Assembly (NCBI GenBank): GCA_964406735.1
Contig: CAYOSU010000001.1
Coordinates: 186,001 to 250,000, forward strand
Direction: 5' to 3'
DNA from: CAYOSU01 sp964406735
GTDB lineage: Bacteria > Bacillota > Clostridia > Christensenellales > CAMQZB01
Length of the DNA stretch: 64,000 nucleotides
Numbering within the stretch: the stretch's first letter is position 1; each line of letters begins with the position of its first letter. This document shows, in pieces, positions 43,077 to 51,328 of this stretch. The position numbers and the translations under genes were made by a program. Below the pieces are notes generated by a model that did not search any database, was not told where the DNA came from, and saw only the letters and a program-made list of their open reading frames with translations.

Positions 43077-43492
43077 GATTTATGAAAAAATTTATAGCGT
43101 TACTGTGTGTTGCTTTACTTCTTTTTACGCTTTCGGCGTGTACTATCCCCGATAATGACGCATTGCCGAGCTTCGATTTGACGGGCGTTGAACCAAAATG
43201 TTTAGAGGAACTTCCTCAAAACGAGTTGACGAGTCTCGTAAAAATGCCCGAAAGCGGTAGTCTCGACTACGTTTTGGACTTGACGGAAAGCTCTCGCTAC
43301 GGAATATTTTGGAAGGACATATCCCGTGAACAGTCAAACGCTTGGCTCAACGGACTTCTTGAAAGCGGCTATAAAAAAGTGCAGTACGCCGCAAACGAGG
43401 TCTCCGTCGGTACGATACTTAAAAACGGCGACGTGTATTTGAGTATCGCATACTCCGACAACGCACTTTCCGTCCTCATTGCAAAGAAATAA
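43073..43492 (+). CDS. Small lipoprotein of unknown function
   Basis: A 139-residue protein with a lipobox (TLSAC) and a compact alpha/beta mature part. ATG 43073 overlaps the previous stop; ATG 43082 is an alternative that starts directly at MKKF. Third gene of the padR operon, so perhaps an envelope sensor or effector. Confidence 0.75.
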   Translation: MRFMKKFIALLCVALLLFTLSACTIPDNDALPSFDLTGVEPKCLEELPQNELTSLVKMPESGSLDYVLDLTESSRYGIFWKDISREQSNAWLNGLLESGYKKVQYAANEVSVGTILKNGDVYLSIAYSDNALSVLIAKK

Positions 43493-43515
43493 GAGAATAT
43501 GTCTAATGAAAATGT

Positions 43516-43546
43516 AAAAACGAAGCGAAAGATTGCCTCGTTTTTA
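43516..43546 (+). terminator. Terminator of the padR operon
   Basis: AACGAAGC and GCCTCGTT pair with one mismatch, extended by A/T pairs, and lead into TTTTTATA. Confidence 0.65.
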
Positions 43547-43699
43547 TATAAATTAAGCTTTATACGCTTAAACTTATTTGATAACAGTTATTGCAAAAGC
43601 CCAAAACGCCGAAACGAATAGCAGAGTTGATAAAACGTTGAATAACATTCGCCACAATAATGTCAAGAGGTTTCTTCGCAATAAAATAATATCCCATCA

Positions 43700-43735
43700 A
43701 AAAGAAAAACATCCAAGTCGTTTGACTTGGATGTT
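43700..43735 (-). terminator. Terminator of the tRNA operon
   Basis: AACATCCAAGTC and GACTTGGATGTT form a perfect 12-bp stem; on the minus strand it is followed by TTTCTTTTTG. Confidence 0.85.
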
Positions 43736-43740
43736 TTGAT

Positions 43741-43815
43741 TGGTGACCCCTACGAGAATCGAACTCATGTTACCACCGTGAAAGGGTGATGTCTTAACCG
43801 CTTGACCAAGGGGCC
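43741..43815 (-). tRNA. tRNA-Glu (anticodon TTC)
   Basis: Full cloverleaf on the minus strand: acceptor GGCCCCT/AGGGGTC, anticodon loop CTTTCAC, TTC-containing T arm, and an encoded CCA end. Last of three tRNAs in the operon. Confidence 0.95.
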
Positions 43816-43822
43816 GAAATTG

Positions 43823-43899
43823 TGGTAGCGGCGGGTGGAGTCGAACCGCCGACCTATCGGGTATGAACCGATCGCTCTAACCAACTAAGCTACGCCGCC
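43823..43899 (-). tRNA. tRNA with CAT anticodon, elongator Met (Ile-CAU possible)
   Basis: Acceptor GGCGGCG/CGCCGCT, anticodon stem ATCGG/CCGAT with loop TTCATAC, encoded CCA. A paired first base excludes initiator tRNA; lysidine-modified tRNA-Ile2 cannot be fully ruled out. Confidence 0.9.
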
Positions 43900-43905
43900 A
43901 CAAAA

Positions 43906-43983
<78 letters not shown>

Positions 43984-44202
43984 ACGTTACGTCCACAAAG
44001 AACGCTTATATAGTCTATAAAAAAACGGCGTGTTTGTCAACTGTTTTTTGCCTTTTTTGCGAAAAAATCTTCTTGCAAAGCCATTCTTTGCCTAATTAGG
44101 CTCAATGATATTGTATTGAAAATCCCTTGATGATATGCAAATCAAAATATAGTTGCGATTTTATCCTTTTTAAAAAGCATATTTAATCAACGCCGAGTAA
44201 TT

Positions 44203-44231
44203 AAAAAGGCTTCCGTATCAACGAAAGCCTT
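44203..44231 (-). terminator. Terminator of the PHP hydrolase gene at 44259
   Basis: AAGGCTTCCGT pairs with ACGAAAGCCTT with a mismatch; minus-strand tail is TTTTTAATT. Confidence 0.7.
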
Positions 44232-44258
44232 CGAGTCGTGTTATCAGTTAAGTTATTC

Positions 44259-45749
44259 TTATTCAACGAAATAAACGGGGCTTACGAATGCCATACTGCC
44301 GTTTGTCTGGCGGATCTCCATATGATAAAATCCCGGTCTGTCGTCGAAGTCCACGAAGCCTCTTGCATAAGCATATTGGCTCTTTGGAACGGCTCTGTGG
44401 ATCTTGAACGTCTGGGAGTTGGTGTTGCGCTCGGGGTATGTAAAGCTCGATGATAAAAGCTCGTCGATGGTGAGCGTATGGTTCTTGCCGTTTACTGTGA
44501 AGGTAACGGGCGTATCCTTGCTGCCCTTGATGGTCATAATAACTGCGCTCGTCATAGGTGAGGTGGTGGAGATGTTCTTTGCCGTCTGAACGTTACCGCA
44601 GACACGGTGTGAGTTCACTATCTCTGCACGGTCGTCTATCTTGTTGACGTCGTCGTCAAAAGATTCGCCCTCCTTAGGAGCGAGTACGCTCTTGCCTCTG
44701 AACGCCTTTTCGATCTCAAGGATCTCCGCATCCGTCTCGACATCAAAGCTCCAGTTATAAAGGTCTTTGGTGTTGCCCCAACCGAACTCCATTCTCACCT
44801 TAAATGTGTCGTCAGATGCGCTCGGAGCGATAAGCTCGCCGTTTATGATGTGAATAGGCTGTAAGTTCTTGAATACGACTACTTTGTCGATATAGTCGGA
44901 AGCCTCAACGGAAAGCGATACGTTCCTTGCGCCTTTCTCGTTCTTGACCGCTTCGCCGAACGTATGTCCGTTGACGGTGAAGTCGCATTTGATTTTATCT
45001 CCCGTGAGAGCATAGGTACGCCTTGCCTTGATCGCATCCATAATAGCCGAGCGTGTGTTGTCTTCCGCCTTGACGGCTAAAAGGCAATCGCCGTAGCTTC
45101 CGGGGAATCCTGCATGATGGTCGGTAGAGCCGACGAAGCCGAATATCTTGCCTTTTTTAAGTCCGCTGTAAACGGTATTGTGCTCGTCACGAGCACCCAT
45201 GTTGTGGTAATATGCGTTAGGGTGACGGTCGCTCATCGAGACTCCGTGCTTGGAGCAGACTTCGACGACCGGACAGATGCTGTCGTTGAACTCGTCCCAG
45301 TTTATGCCTCTGAAATCAGGCGTGTATGCGATGTGGTGGGGGATGATGACGGTGTTTTCAAAGCCCTTGAGCTTGTTCCACCACTCCTCGGGGGTGTCTG
45401 CATAAAGTAGCTTCAAGTTGTCGTCGCCCGAAACTACGTGGTGATCGCCGAAGTAGGATGAGTGCATCTCGTAAGAATAGAAGGTAGTGAACTTGTGTGG
45501 CTCGTCGTTTTCCTTGATAGTTTTTTTGATGTCGTCGAAATGATCGACGAGTTTTTGGAAGCCATTTTTGTGAAAATCGATCAAAAATGCGGTGTTCTCG
45601 TCTCGCGGAGGCATGTCTGGCCAGAAGGCGTGTCCCGTTATAGCGCAAAAGTCGAGATGCGATCTTGCGTTTTTGATAGCGTTTTCAAGTCCGCCGAAGC
45701 CGTAGGTTATTCCGCAATGGTTGTGTATGTCTCCGAAAAGAAGCTTCAT
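44259..45749 (-). CDS. PHP-domain metallohydrolase (CehA/McbA-like), paralogue of 26303
   Basis: A 496-residue protein, the same length as and strongly similar to the product at 26303: GDIHNHCGITYGFGG, TGHAFWPD, YEMHSSYFGDHHVVSGDD, IIPHHIAY, VGSTDHHAGFPGSYGD, KCDFTVNG and the end FVSPVYFVE. All metal ligands are kept. GGAGACGAAC precedes the ATG. Divergent from the ABC importer at 46035, beyond which lies a sulfatase. It is likely the core-genome counterpart of the block's enzyme. Confidence 0.82.
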   Translation of the reverse strand: MKLLFGDIHNHCGITYGFGGLENAIKNARSHLDFCAITGHAFWPDMPPRDENTAFLIDFHKNGFQKLVDHFDDIKKTIKENDEPHKFTTFYSYEMHSSYFGDHHVVSGDDNLKLLYADTPEEWWNKLKGFENTVIIPHHIAYTPDFRGINWDEFNDSICPVVEVCSKHGVSMSDRHPNAYYHNMGARDEHNTVYSGLKKGKIFGFVGSTDHHAGFPGSYGDCLLAVKAEDNTRSAIMDAIKARRTYALTGDKIKCDFTVNGHTFGEAVKNEKGARNVSLSVEASDYIDKVVVFKNLQPIHIINGELIAPSASDDTFKVRMEFGWGNTKDLYNWSFDVETDAEILEIEKAFRGKSVLAPKEGESFDDDVNKIDDRAEIVNSHRVCGNVQTAKNISTTSPMTSAVIMTIKGSKDTPVTFTVNGKNHTLTIDELLSSSFTYPERNTNSQTFKIHRAVPKSQYAYARGFVDFDDRPGFYHMEIRQTNGSMAFVSPVYFVE

Positions 45750-46034
45750 ATGTTCGTCTCCTTAAATATTTTTTCAAGCAACTGCGTTTCCGCAATACCT
45801 TCACAAATATTATAGTATACTTTTTTCACCTTGATGTATATTAACTTAGTAAACCGTTTTCCTTTACCGAATAGCGAGGTATAAAATACTTTCAAAAATG
45901 CGGAGGCAGAGCGTTTTTTTTGCTTTTTAGAGGGGTTGTACACAAAAAAGTAGCATAAATTTTTCGACTTTTCAATTTTTCTATGAGTGGTATACTGAAA
46001 GTAGAAATAAAATTGTCTTTTAAGGAGAAAAAAG

Positions 46035-46829
46035 ATGTTGCAAAAAAAGAGCAGACTTAATGAATTTATAAGCAACATTCCGCCCATCGTATGGACGTTA
46101 TTATCGCTTATACTTGCAATAATCATATGGCAACTCATTGCAATGACAAAATCGGGCGGAAAGGTGTTCGCTTCGCCATTAGAGGTAACGCAGAATTTTA
46201 TATCGTCCGTCCAGTCCGGACAGCTTTGGAAGCACTTTTGGGCAAGCTTAAAGAGAATACTTCTCGGCTTCTCGCTCGCATTCCTTTGTGCACTTCCGGT
46301 ATCGTTCATTTTGGGATGGTATAAAGTCATCTGCCGAATCGTAGAACCGTGGATACAGTTTCTCAAAAACATACCTCCTATTGCGTACATACCCCTTATC
46401 GTCGTGGCGGCAGGTGTCGGAGAGGAATCTAAGGTAGTTGTAATATTCATAGCATGCTTCTTGACTATGACGATAACGATATTCCAAGGCGTCAAGAACG
46501 TCGATACGACGCTCATAAAGGCTGCGAGAGTCTTAGGCGCAAACGACTTTATAATATTCACGAGGGTAGTAATACCTGCGTCTACGCCATTTATTCTGAC
46601 GGCTGCAAGGCTTGGTCTCTCGTCGGCATTAACGACGCTTATAGCGGCGGAGATGACGGGAGCTGCAAAGGGTATGGGCGTTATGATACAGACTGCGTCT
46701 CAATATTTCAAGATGGATACAGTGCTTCTTGGGATCGTCGTAATCGGCGTTTTGGGACTTGCGCTTCAAAAGATAGTCAGACTCGTTGAGAAGAAAGCGA
46801 CGTCGTGGCAGGATACGATCGAGGGGTAA
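46035..46829 (+). CDS. ABC transporter permease (SsuC/TauC-like)
   Basis: A 264-residue permease with six helices and the EAA loop (GARVLGANDFIIFTRVVIPASTPFI, variant KAARVLGAND). It belongs to the nitrate/sulfonate/taurine family. AAGGAG site 46021-46026. A TATACT element is at 45991. The ATPase gene starts 2 bp beyond its stop, and the binding protein follows. Confidence 0.92.
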   Translation: MLQKKSRLNEFISNIPPIVWTLLSLILAIIIWQLIAMTKSGGKVFASPLEVTQNFISSVQSGQLWKHFWASLKRILLGFSLAFLCALPVSFILGWYKVICRIVEPWIQFLKNIPPIAYIPLIVVAAGVGEESKVVVIFIACFLTMTITIFQGVKNVDTTLIKAARVLGANDFIIFTRVVIPASTPFILTAARLGLSSALTTLIAAEMTGAAKGMGVMIQTASQYFKMDTVLLGIVVIGVLGLALQKIVRLVEKKATSWQDTIEG

Positions 46830-46831
46830 TT

Positions 46832-47800
46832 ATGGATAACAGACCTATAAAAGTTAAAATTGACAACGTCAAGAAAGTATATCACGGCAAAAACGGCAAG
46901 GATACTGTCGCCCTCAACGGCGTATCGCTTGACATCAAGGAGAACGAGTTCGTCTGCATAGTAGGACCTTCCGGATGTGGTAAATCGACCCTTCTTAATA
47001 TCGTCGCAGGACTTTTCCCTCCTTCGAGCGGAACTGTAACGTGCAACGGCAAGCTCGTTGAAGGAACGGGTGTAGACAGAGGAGTCGTATTCCAGCAATA
47101 TGCGCTTTTTCCGTGGCTCACGGTAAGAAAAAACATCGAGTTCGGACTTTCGATAAACAAAGTACCCGACGAAAACGGAAAGCCCATCGACCCCGTTAAA
47201 TGGAGGGAGAAAGAGGAGAAAAAACTGCGTGCAGATCTCAAATATACCGTCATAAACGACAGAAAGCTTACTGACGAGGAGATAGAGACGAGAGTAAAAG
47301 AGTACTTTGAAAAAACTCCCGTGCCGCAACCGATGAGAAGTCTTACGAAAGAGGAGATAAGAGCGACTGCGGACAAGTATATAAAGCTCGTTCAGCTCGA
47401 AGACTTTGCGAACGCTCATCCAAAGGAGCTTTCCGGCGGTATGAAACAGCGTGTTGCTATCGCAAGAGCGTATGCGGTAAACCCGGCAATACTTCTTCTT
47501 GACGAACCTTTCGGTGCACTCGATGCTCAAACGAGAACTCAGCTTCAATCGGAATTGCTCGACACTTGGCAAAAGGAAAGAAAGACCTGCATGTTTATAA
47601 CGCACGACATCGAAGAGGCGATAATCCTTGCCGAGAGAATAGTGATCATGAGCGCAAGACCGGGGCGAATCAAGGAAATCGTGAACGTTGACATCCCTTA
47701 TCCGAGAGATCAGGCAACGAAAATGAGCGATGAGTTCTTGAAGCTCAAAAACTACATCTGGAGTCAGGTATACGAAGAATACCTCGCTGTCAGAAAGTAA
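46832..47800 (+). CDS. ABC transporter ATP-binding protein (SsuB/TauB-like) with an enlarged helical domain
   Basis: A 322-residue ATPase: Walker A GPSGCGKST, Q-loop VFQQYALFPWL, signature LSGGMKQR, Walker B ILLLDEPFGALD, switch THD. Between the Q-loop and the signature there are about 55-60 extra charged residues (around KPIDPVKWREKEEKKLRADL and TKEEIRATADKYIKL) that ordinary SsuB/TauB proteins of about 250-265 residues lack. ATG 46832 follows GAGGGG. Operates with the permease and the lipoprotein at 47871. Confidence 0.9.
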   Translation: MDNRPIKVKIDNVKKVYHGKNGKDTVALNGVSLDIKENEFVCIVGPSGCGKSTLLNIVAGLFPPSSGTVTCNGKLVEGTGVDRGVVFQQYALFPWLTVRKNIEFGLSINKVPDENGKPIDPVKWREKEEKKLRADLKYTVINDRKLTDEEIETRVKEYFEKTPVPQPMRSLTKEEIRATADKYIKLVQLEDFANAHPKELSGGMKQRVAIARAYAVNPAILLLDEPFGALDAQTRTQLQSELLDTWQKERKTCMFITHDIEEAIILAERIVIMSARPGRIKEIVNVDIPYPRDQATKMSDEFLKLKNYIWSQVYEEYLAVRK

Positions 47801-47870
47801 AATATAGGCAAAATCCGAGAAAACTCGGTAAATGAATAAGAATTTCTTAATAAATTTCAGGAGGAGAAAA

Positions 47871-48884
47871 ATGAAGAAATTTATAAGCTTGGCATTAGCC
47901 CTCGTATTGGTTCTCGTTTGCTTCGCAGGATGCAAACAGGACGACGGTCCTACGGATCTCGTCAAGGTAAAAGTTGCTCACCATATGGGACTTTCGGGAG
48001 CGGGTGTCTGCGCTATTGCGACCCACACCGACATCTTCAAGAACGAAGGGATCGAAGTTGAACTCGTACCCTTCACGAGCGGGCCTACCGAGGTTGCAGC
48101 GATGGTCTCCGGCGAACTCCAGTTCGGTTATATCGGCAACGGCGCAACGCCTCTTGCTATCAACGGCGACGTAGAAGTCATTTGCTTCCAGAACATCGGC
48201 GATGCAGAAGTCATTATGGTTCGCAAGGATTCGGGAATCAAGACTGTAGCAGACCTCAAGGGTAAGACCTTGGCAACGCAGCTCGGAACGAGCGGCGAAA
48301 CGGTAGTTAACCTCGCAGTAAAGAGAGCAGGACTTACCGTAGGCGAAGGTAGTGATCAGGTCAACGTCATCAACATGGATATGGGCGGTTGCGTAACTGC
48401 AATGGTATCGGGAAAGGTTGATGCGGTATGCGTATGGGGCAACTATTATCAGTCGATCAAAGCGGCACTCGGCGATAATCTTTTAGAGCTTGCAAGAACA
48501 TCTGACTTTGCAGACGAGAGCACGTCTATCGCTTCTTGGCTTACAACTCAGGAATACATGGATGCTAACCCTGAAGTGGTTCAGCACTTCGTAAATGCTA
48601 TAATAAAGGCTTACGATTATTGGAAAGATCATAAAGAAGAAGTTGCAGGTTGGGTTTCCGAGATAGTTGAGACCGATAAAGAGACCATTATGCAGCAGTA
48701 TGAAACGTTTGCTTTCTACGGTTCCGACGAGTTCGAGAAATACTTGACAGACGGTTCTATGAGAACGTGGTATGAAGTTCAGCAGAAGGCATTCTTATCG
48801 ACGGGCAAGATCGACAAGGCAGTTGATCTTGAAGAGTACATCCACTTCGATCTTATGCAGAACGCTTGCAAGAACGCAAAGTAA
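47871..48884 (+). CDS. ABC transporter substrate-binding lipoprotein (SsuA/TauA/NitT type)
   Basis: A 337-residue lipoprotein with lipobox VCFAGC. NMT1/SsuA fold: FTSGPTEVAAMVSGELQFGYIGNGA, VRKDSGIKTVADLKGKTLAT, and ANPEVVQHFVNAI. ATG 47871 has CAGGAGGAG; the frame extends to 47832 without a site. Related to the lipoprotein at 444 by shared blocks. Paired with 46035 and 46832 to form the importer; position near PHP hydrolase and sulfatase suggests a sulfonated or sulfated ligand. Confidence 0.9.
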   Translation: MKKFISLALALVLVLVCFAGCKQDDGPTDLVKVKVAHHMGLSGAGVCAIATHTDIFKNEGIEVELVPFTSGPTEVAAMVSGELQFGYIGNGATPLAINGDVEVICFQNIGDAEVIMVRKDSGIKTVADLKGKTLATQLGTSGETVVNLAVKRAGLTVGEGSDQVNVINMDMGGCVTAMVSGKVDAVCVWGNYYQSIKAALGDNLLELARTSDFADESTSIASWLTTQEYMDANPEVVQHFVNAIIKAYDYWKDHKEEVAGWVSEIVETDKETIMQQYETFAFYGSDEFEKYLTDGSMRTWYEVQQKAFLSTGKIDKAVDLEEYIHFDLMQNACKNAK

Positions 48885-48903
48885 TTTAAAAAATACTATG
48901 GAC

Positions 48904-48933
48904 GGCGCGTATCGTTTCGATATGCGCCTTTTG
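48904..48933 (+). terminator. Terminator of the importer operon
   Basis: GGCGCGTATCG pairs with CGATATGCGCC (one G-T) with a short loop, then TTTTG. Confidence 0.8.
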
Positions 48934-49121
48934 TCCTAAAATAAAAGAGCTTTTTTTGACGGCAAGATTAGTTAATGATATTTTGATATAAAGCATTGAT
49001 TTATCAAAGAACAAAAACCGCTATTGACCGTAAAAAGAGCTTGTGCTATACTATTTTTATGGTTTCAAAGTAAAAAAAAGAGCAAATTGCTTGCTGAAAA
49101 GATTTGGGTGGAGAAAGGCTG

Positions 49122-50627
49122 ATGCTTCTGGTGATAATCATAGCTCAACTTATAACGGGTGTAATATGTTTGATTCTGTGGAATAAAAAGCACTCTGTAG
49201 CCTCGTTTTTGATGTATTTGTCCCTCTCGTTTATGATGTTCGGACTTATGATGTATTACGTTAAAATGGGCGGATTTACGACGTATCAAAGGAACGTCCT
49301 TTTCGGCCTGCCATTTTTCACAGAGAAGATAGTGTATCTCCCCGTCAAAGTCAACGATATGGCAGGAATGGTCAGCGTTGGCAGAATTTCTTTCGCTGGA
49401 ATAATATTCATAACGGCGATTTGGCATAATATGTACGCAAAAAAGGCGTTTCGCCAAAGAAAGTGGCTTTACGCAGTATGCCTTTTGCCTCTTGCTGCGG
49501 CATTTGTTATAACGCTACCAAAAGTATTCATAAAGGCTTTTGCATATAATTTCACTGCGCAAAGAACGGTAACGCACGCCGTTGACGTGCTGATATACTT
49601 ATACATTATCGTTGCTCTTTTCTTGCTCATGTGGGAGCTTGTAGAGATAAAGTACTCGTTTTACAAAAAACGCCATACGACGTTCACTGTGTCGATGTTC
49701 TTGCTGTCGTTGCAATATATCTTTTTCTCGACGTTCGATCCCGTTTCTATTTGGCAGGATTATCGCAAGGTAAGAGTGCCGACAAGTATGCTTCTTCTCA
49801 ATACGAAGAATTACATGTGGCTTTGGTATTGCGTTCTCGTTGCGTGCATAATAAGCGCATTCATAATAATGTACCAATCGATCAAGTATTATAAGTACGA
49901 ATACGATAGGAGTAAGATAGAGATGCGCATCAACGATAAAATGTCGAGTGCAAACCTTGCTTCGAGCGTATTGATGCACGGATTAAAAAATCAGCTGCTT
50001 ACTGCCGAAATATTGGGAGATAGAATGCAAAGAGAGCTTTCAAAGGGTAAGACTGCCGATATTGAAGAGCTTTCCGACTTAAACGAGAAGCTGCTCGATA
50101 CGAACAAATATATGCTCGAAAGGCTGAATACGATGTATCAGACGTTCTTGCAAGTCAAGACGACGCTTAAACCGATAACTGCGGAGGAGATAGTCTCGGC
50201 GATAAAGCGAAAGGTTGGCAAAAAGTATCCCGATTTTCCCGTCAGCTATAAGTTTGAGAAAATAATGCTCATTGCCGACAAGGAGCTTTTGTCAGAGGCT
50301 ATATATAATATGATAATAAACGCAATAGAGGCAGTGCGTGATAGTGATAAGCCAAAGGTTGCTTTTTCGTTATATAATATGCGTCAAAAAACACATATGA
50401 CGGTAACCGATAACGGTAGCGGGATCCCTAAGGAACTCAGAAAAGAGATATTTCTTCCCTTTACGACGGACAAGAATACGAATACGAACTGGGGGTTAGG
50501 ACTTTGCTATTCCAATCGCATAATAAAGCGGCATATGGGAGATCTGCGCTTTGAATCGGATGAGAACGGCACGACGTTCTACGTCCTGCTTCCAAAATAC
50601 GACGGAAAAGAGGGTGATAGAGCATGA
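49122..50627 (+). CDS. Multi-pass membrane sensor histidine kinase
   Basis: A 501-residue kinase. Residues 1-260 contain about seven helices with a short extracytoplasmic loop, and no PAS or HAMP domain is evident. The phospho-acceptor is probably H286 in LMHGLKNQLL, an H-box variant; the ATP-binding domain has NMIINAIEAV (N box), DNGSGIP (G1) and GLGLCYSNRI (G2). ATG 49122 follows GGAGAAAGG. The response regulator gene overlaps its end by ATGA. Likely senses the importer's substrate or membrane state. Confidence 0.87.
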   Translation: MLLVIIIAQLITGVICLILWNKKHSVASFLMYLSLSFMMFGLMMYYVKMGGFTTYQRNVLFGLPFFTEKIVYLPVKVNDMAGMVSVGRISFAGIIFITAIWHNMYAKKAFRQRKWLYAVCLLPLAAAFVITLPKVFIKAFAYNFTAQRTVTHAVDVLIYLYIIVALFLLMWELVEIKYSFYKKRHTTFTVSMFLLSLQYIFFSTFDPVSIWQDYRKVRVPTSMLLLNTKNYMWLWYCVLVACIISAFIIMYQSIKYYKYEYDRSKIEMRINDKMSSANLASSVLMHGLKNQLLTAEILGDRMQRELSKGKTADIEELSDLNEKLLDTNKYMLERLNTMYQTFLQVKTTLKPITAEEIVSAIKRKVGKKYPDFPVSYKFEKIMLIADKELLSEAIYNMIINAIEAVRDSDKPKVAFSLYNMRQKTHMTVTDNGSGIPKELRKEIFLPFTTDKNTNTNWGLGLCYSNRIIKRHMGDLRFESDENGTTFYVLLPKYDGKEGDRA

Positions 50628-51301
50628 GTGAGAAAATAAAGGTGTTAGTCGCAGAAGATGTAAGTGTTTTACGAGAAAACTTGTGCGAGATGCTCGAAAA
50701 GTGCGACGATATAGAGGTTGTCTTTTCGTGCGAAACAGGAAGCGAGGCGACCGCTTTTTGCGATAAAATACAGCCTGACGTTGTGTTGCTTGACATCGAT
50801 ATGGAGACAAAGGATGCAGGAATCAAGGCGGCGGAAAGGATAATATCTTCTTATCCGCAAGTCAAGGTCATATTCTTAACGGTGCACGAAAATGAAAGTA
50901 CTGTTATAGAGGCTATGAGTACGGGCGCTGTCGATTATGTAATAAAATCCGCCGATTGCAAGGAAGCTATCGCTCATATTCGTGCGGCGTATAAAGATAA
51001 GGTTGAGATAGACGCAAAGATACAAAAGGTAATGAATACGGAATTTTTCCGCATGAAGAGTAGGCAGAGCAAGAACGTAGATATGATAAGGACTGTGATA
51101 TTGCTAAGCCCCGCCGAAAGAGATATCGTTGTGATGTTACTTGAGGGTAAGAAGGTTGCAGAGATAGCGTCGCTCAGATACGTAGAGCCTGCAACTATCA
51201 AAAAACAGATAGGAACGATACTGAAAAAGTTTGGCTGTTCGAGGTCGAAAGAGGTCGTAGAACTGATTAAAGAGTTTCGCATAGAGAATCTGTTTTTATA
51301 A
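50624..51301 (+). CDS. NarL/LuxR family response regulator
   Basis: A 225-residue regulator: receiver domain with EDVSVLREN and phospho-acceptor D57 in VLLDID, conserved IFLTVHEN and VIKSAD; C-terminal LuxR helix-turn-helix (LSPAERDIVVMLLEGKKVAEIASLRYVEPATIKKQIGTILKKFG). Co-translated with the kinase. The sulfatase gene follows 27 bp later, and the importer and PHP genes are likely further targets. Confidence 0.92.
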   Translation: MSEKIKVLVAEDVSVLRENLCEMLEKCDDIEVVFSCETGSEATAFCDKIQPDVVLLDIDMETKDAGIKAAERIISSYPQVKVIFLTVHENESTVIEAMSTGAVDYVIKSADCKEAIAHIRAAYKDKVEIDAKIQKVMNTEFFRMKSRQSKNVDMIRTVILLSPAERDIVVMLLEGKKVAEIASLRYVEPATIKKQIGTILKKFGCSRSKEVVELIKEFRIENLFL

Positions 51302-51328
51302 TAATTGACAACAAAAGAGGGAGATATT

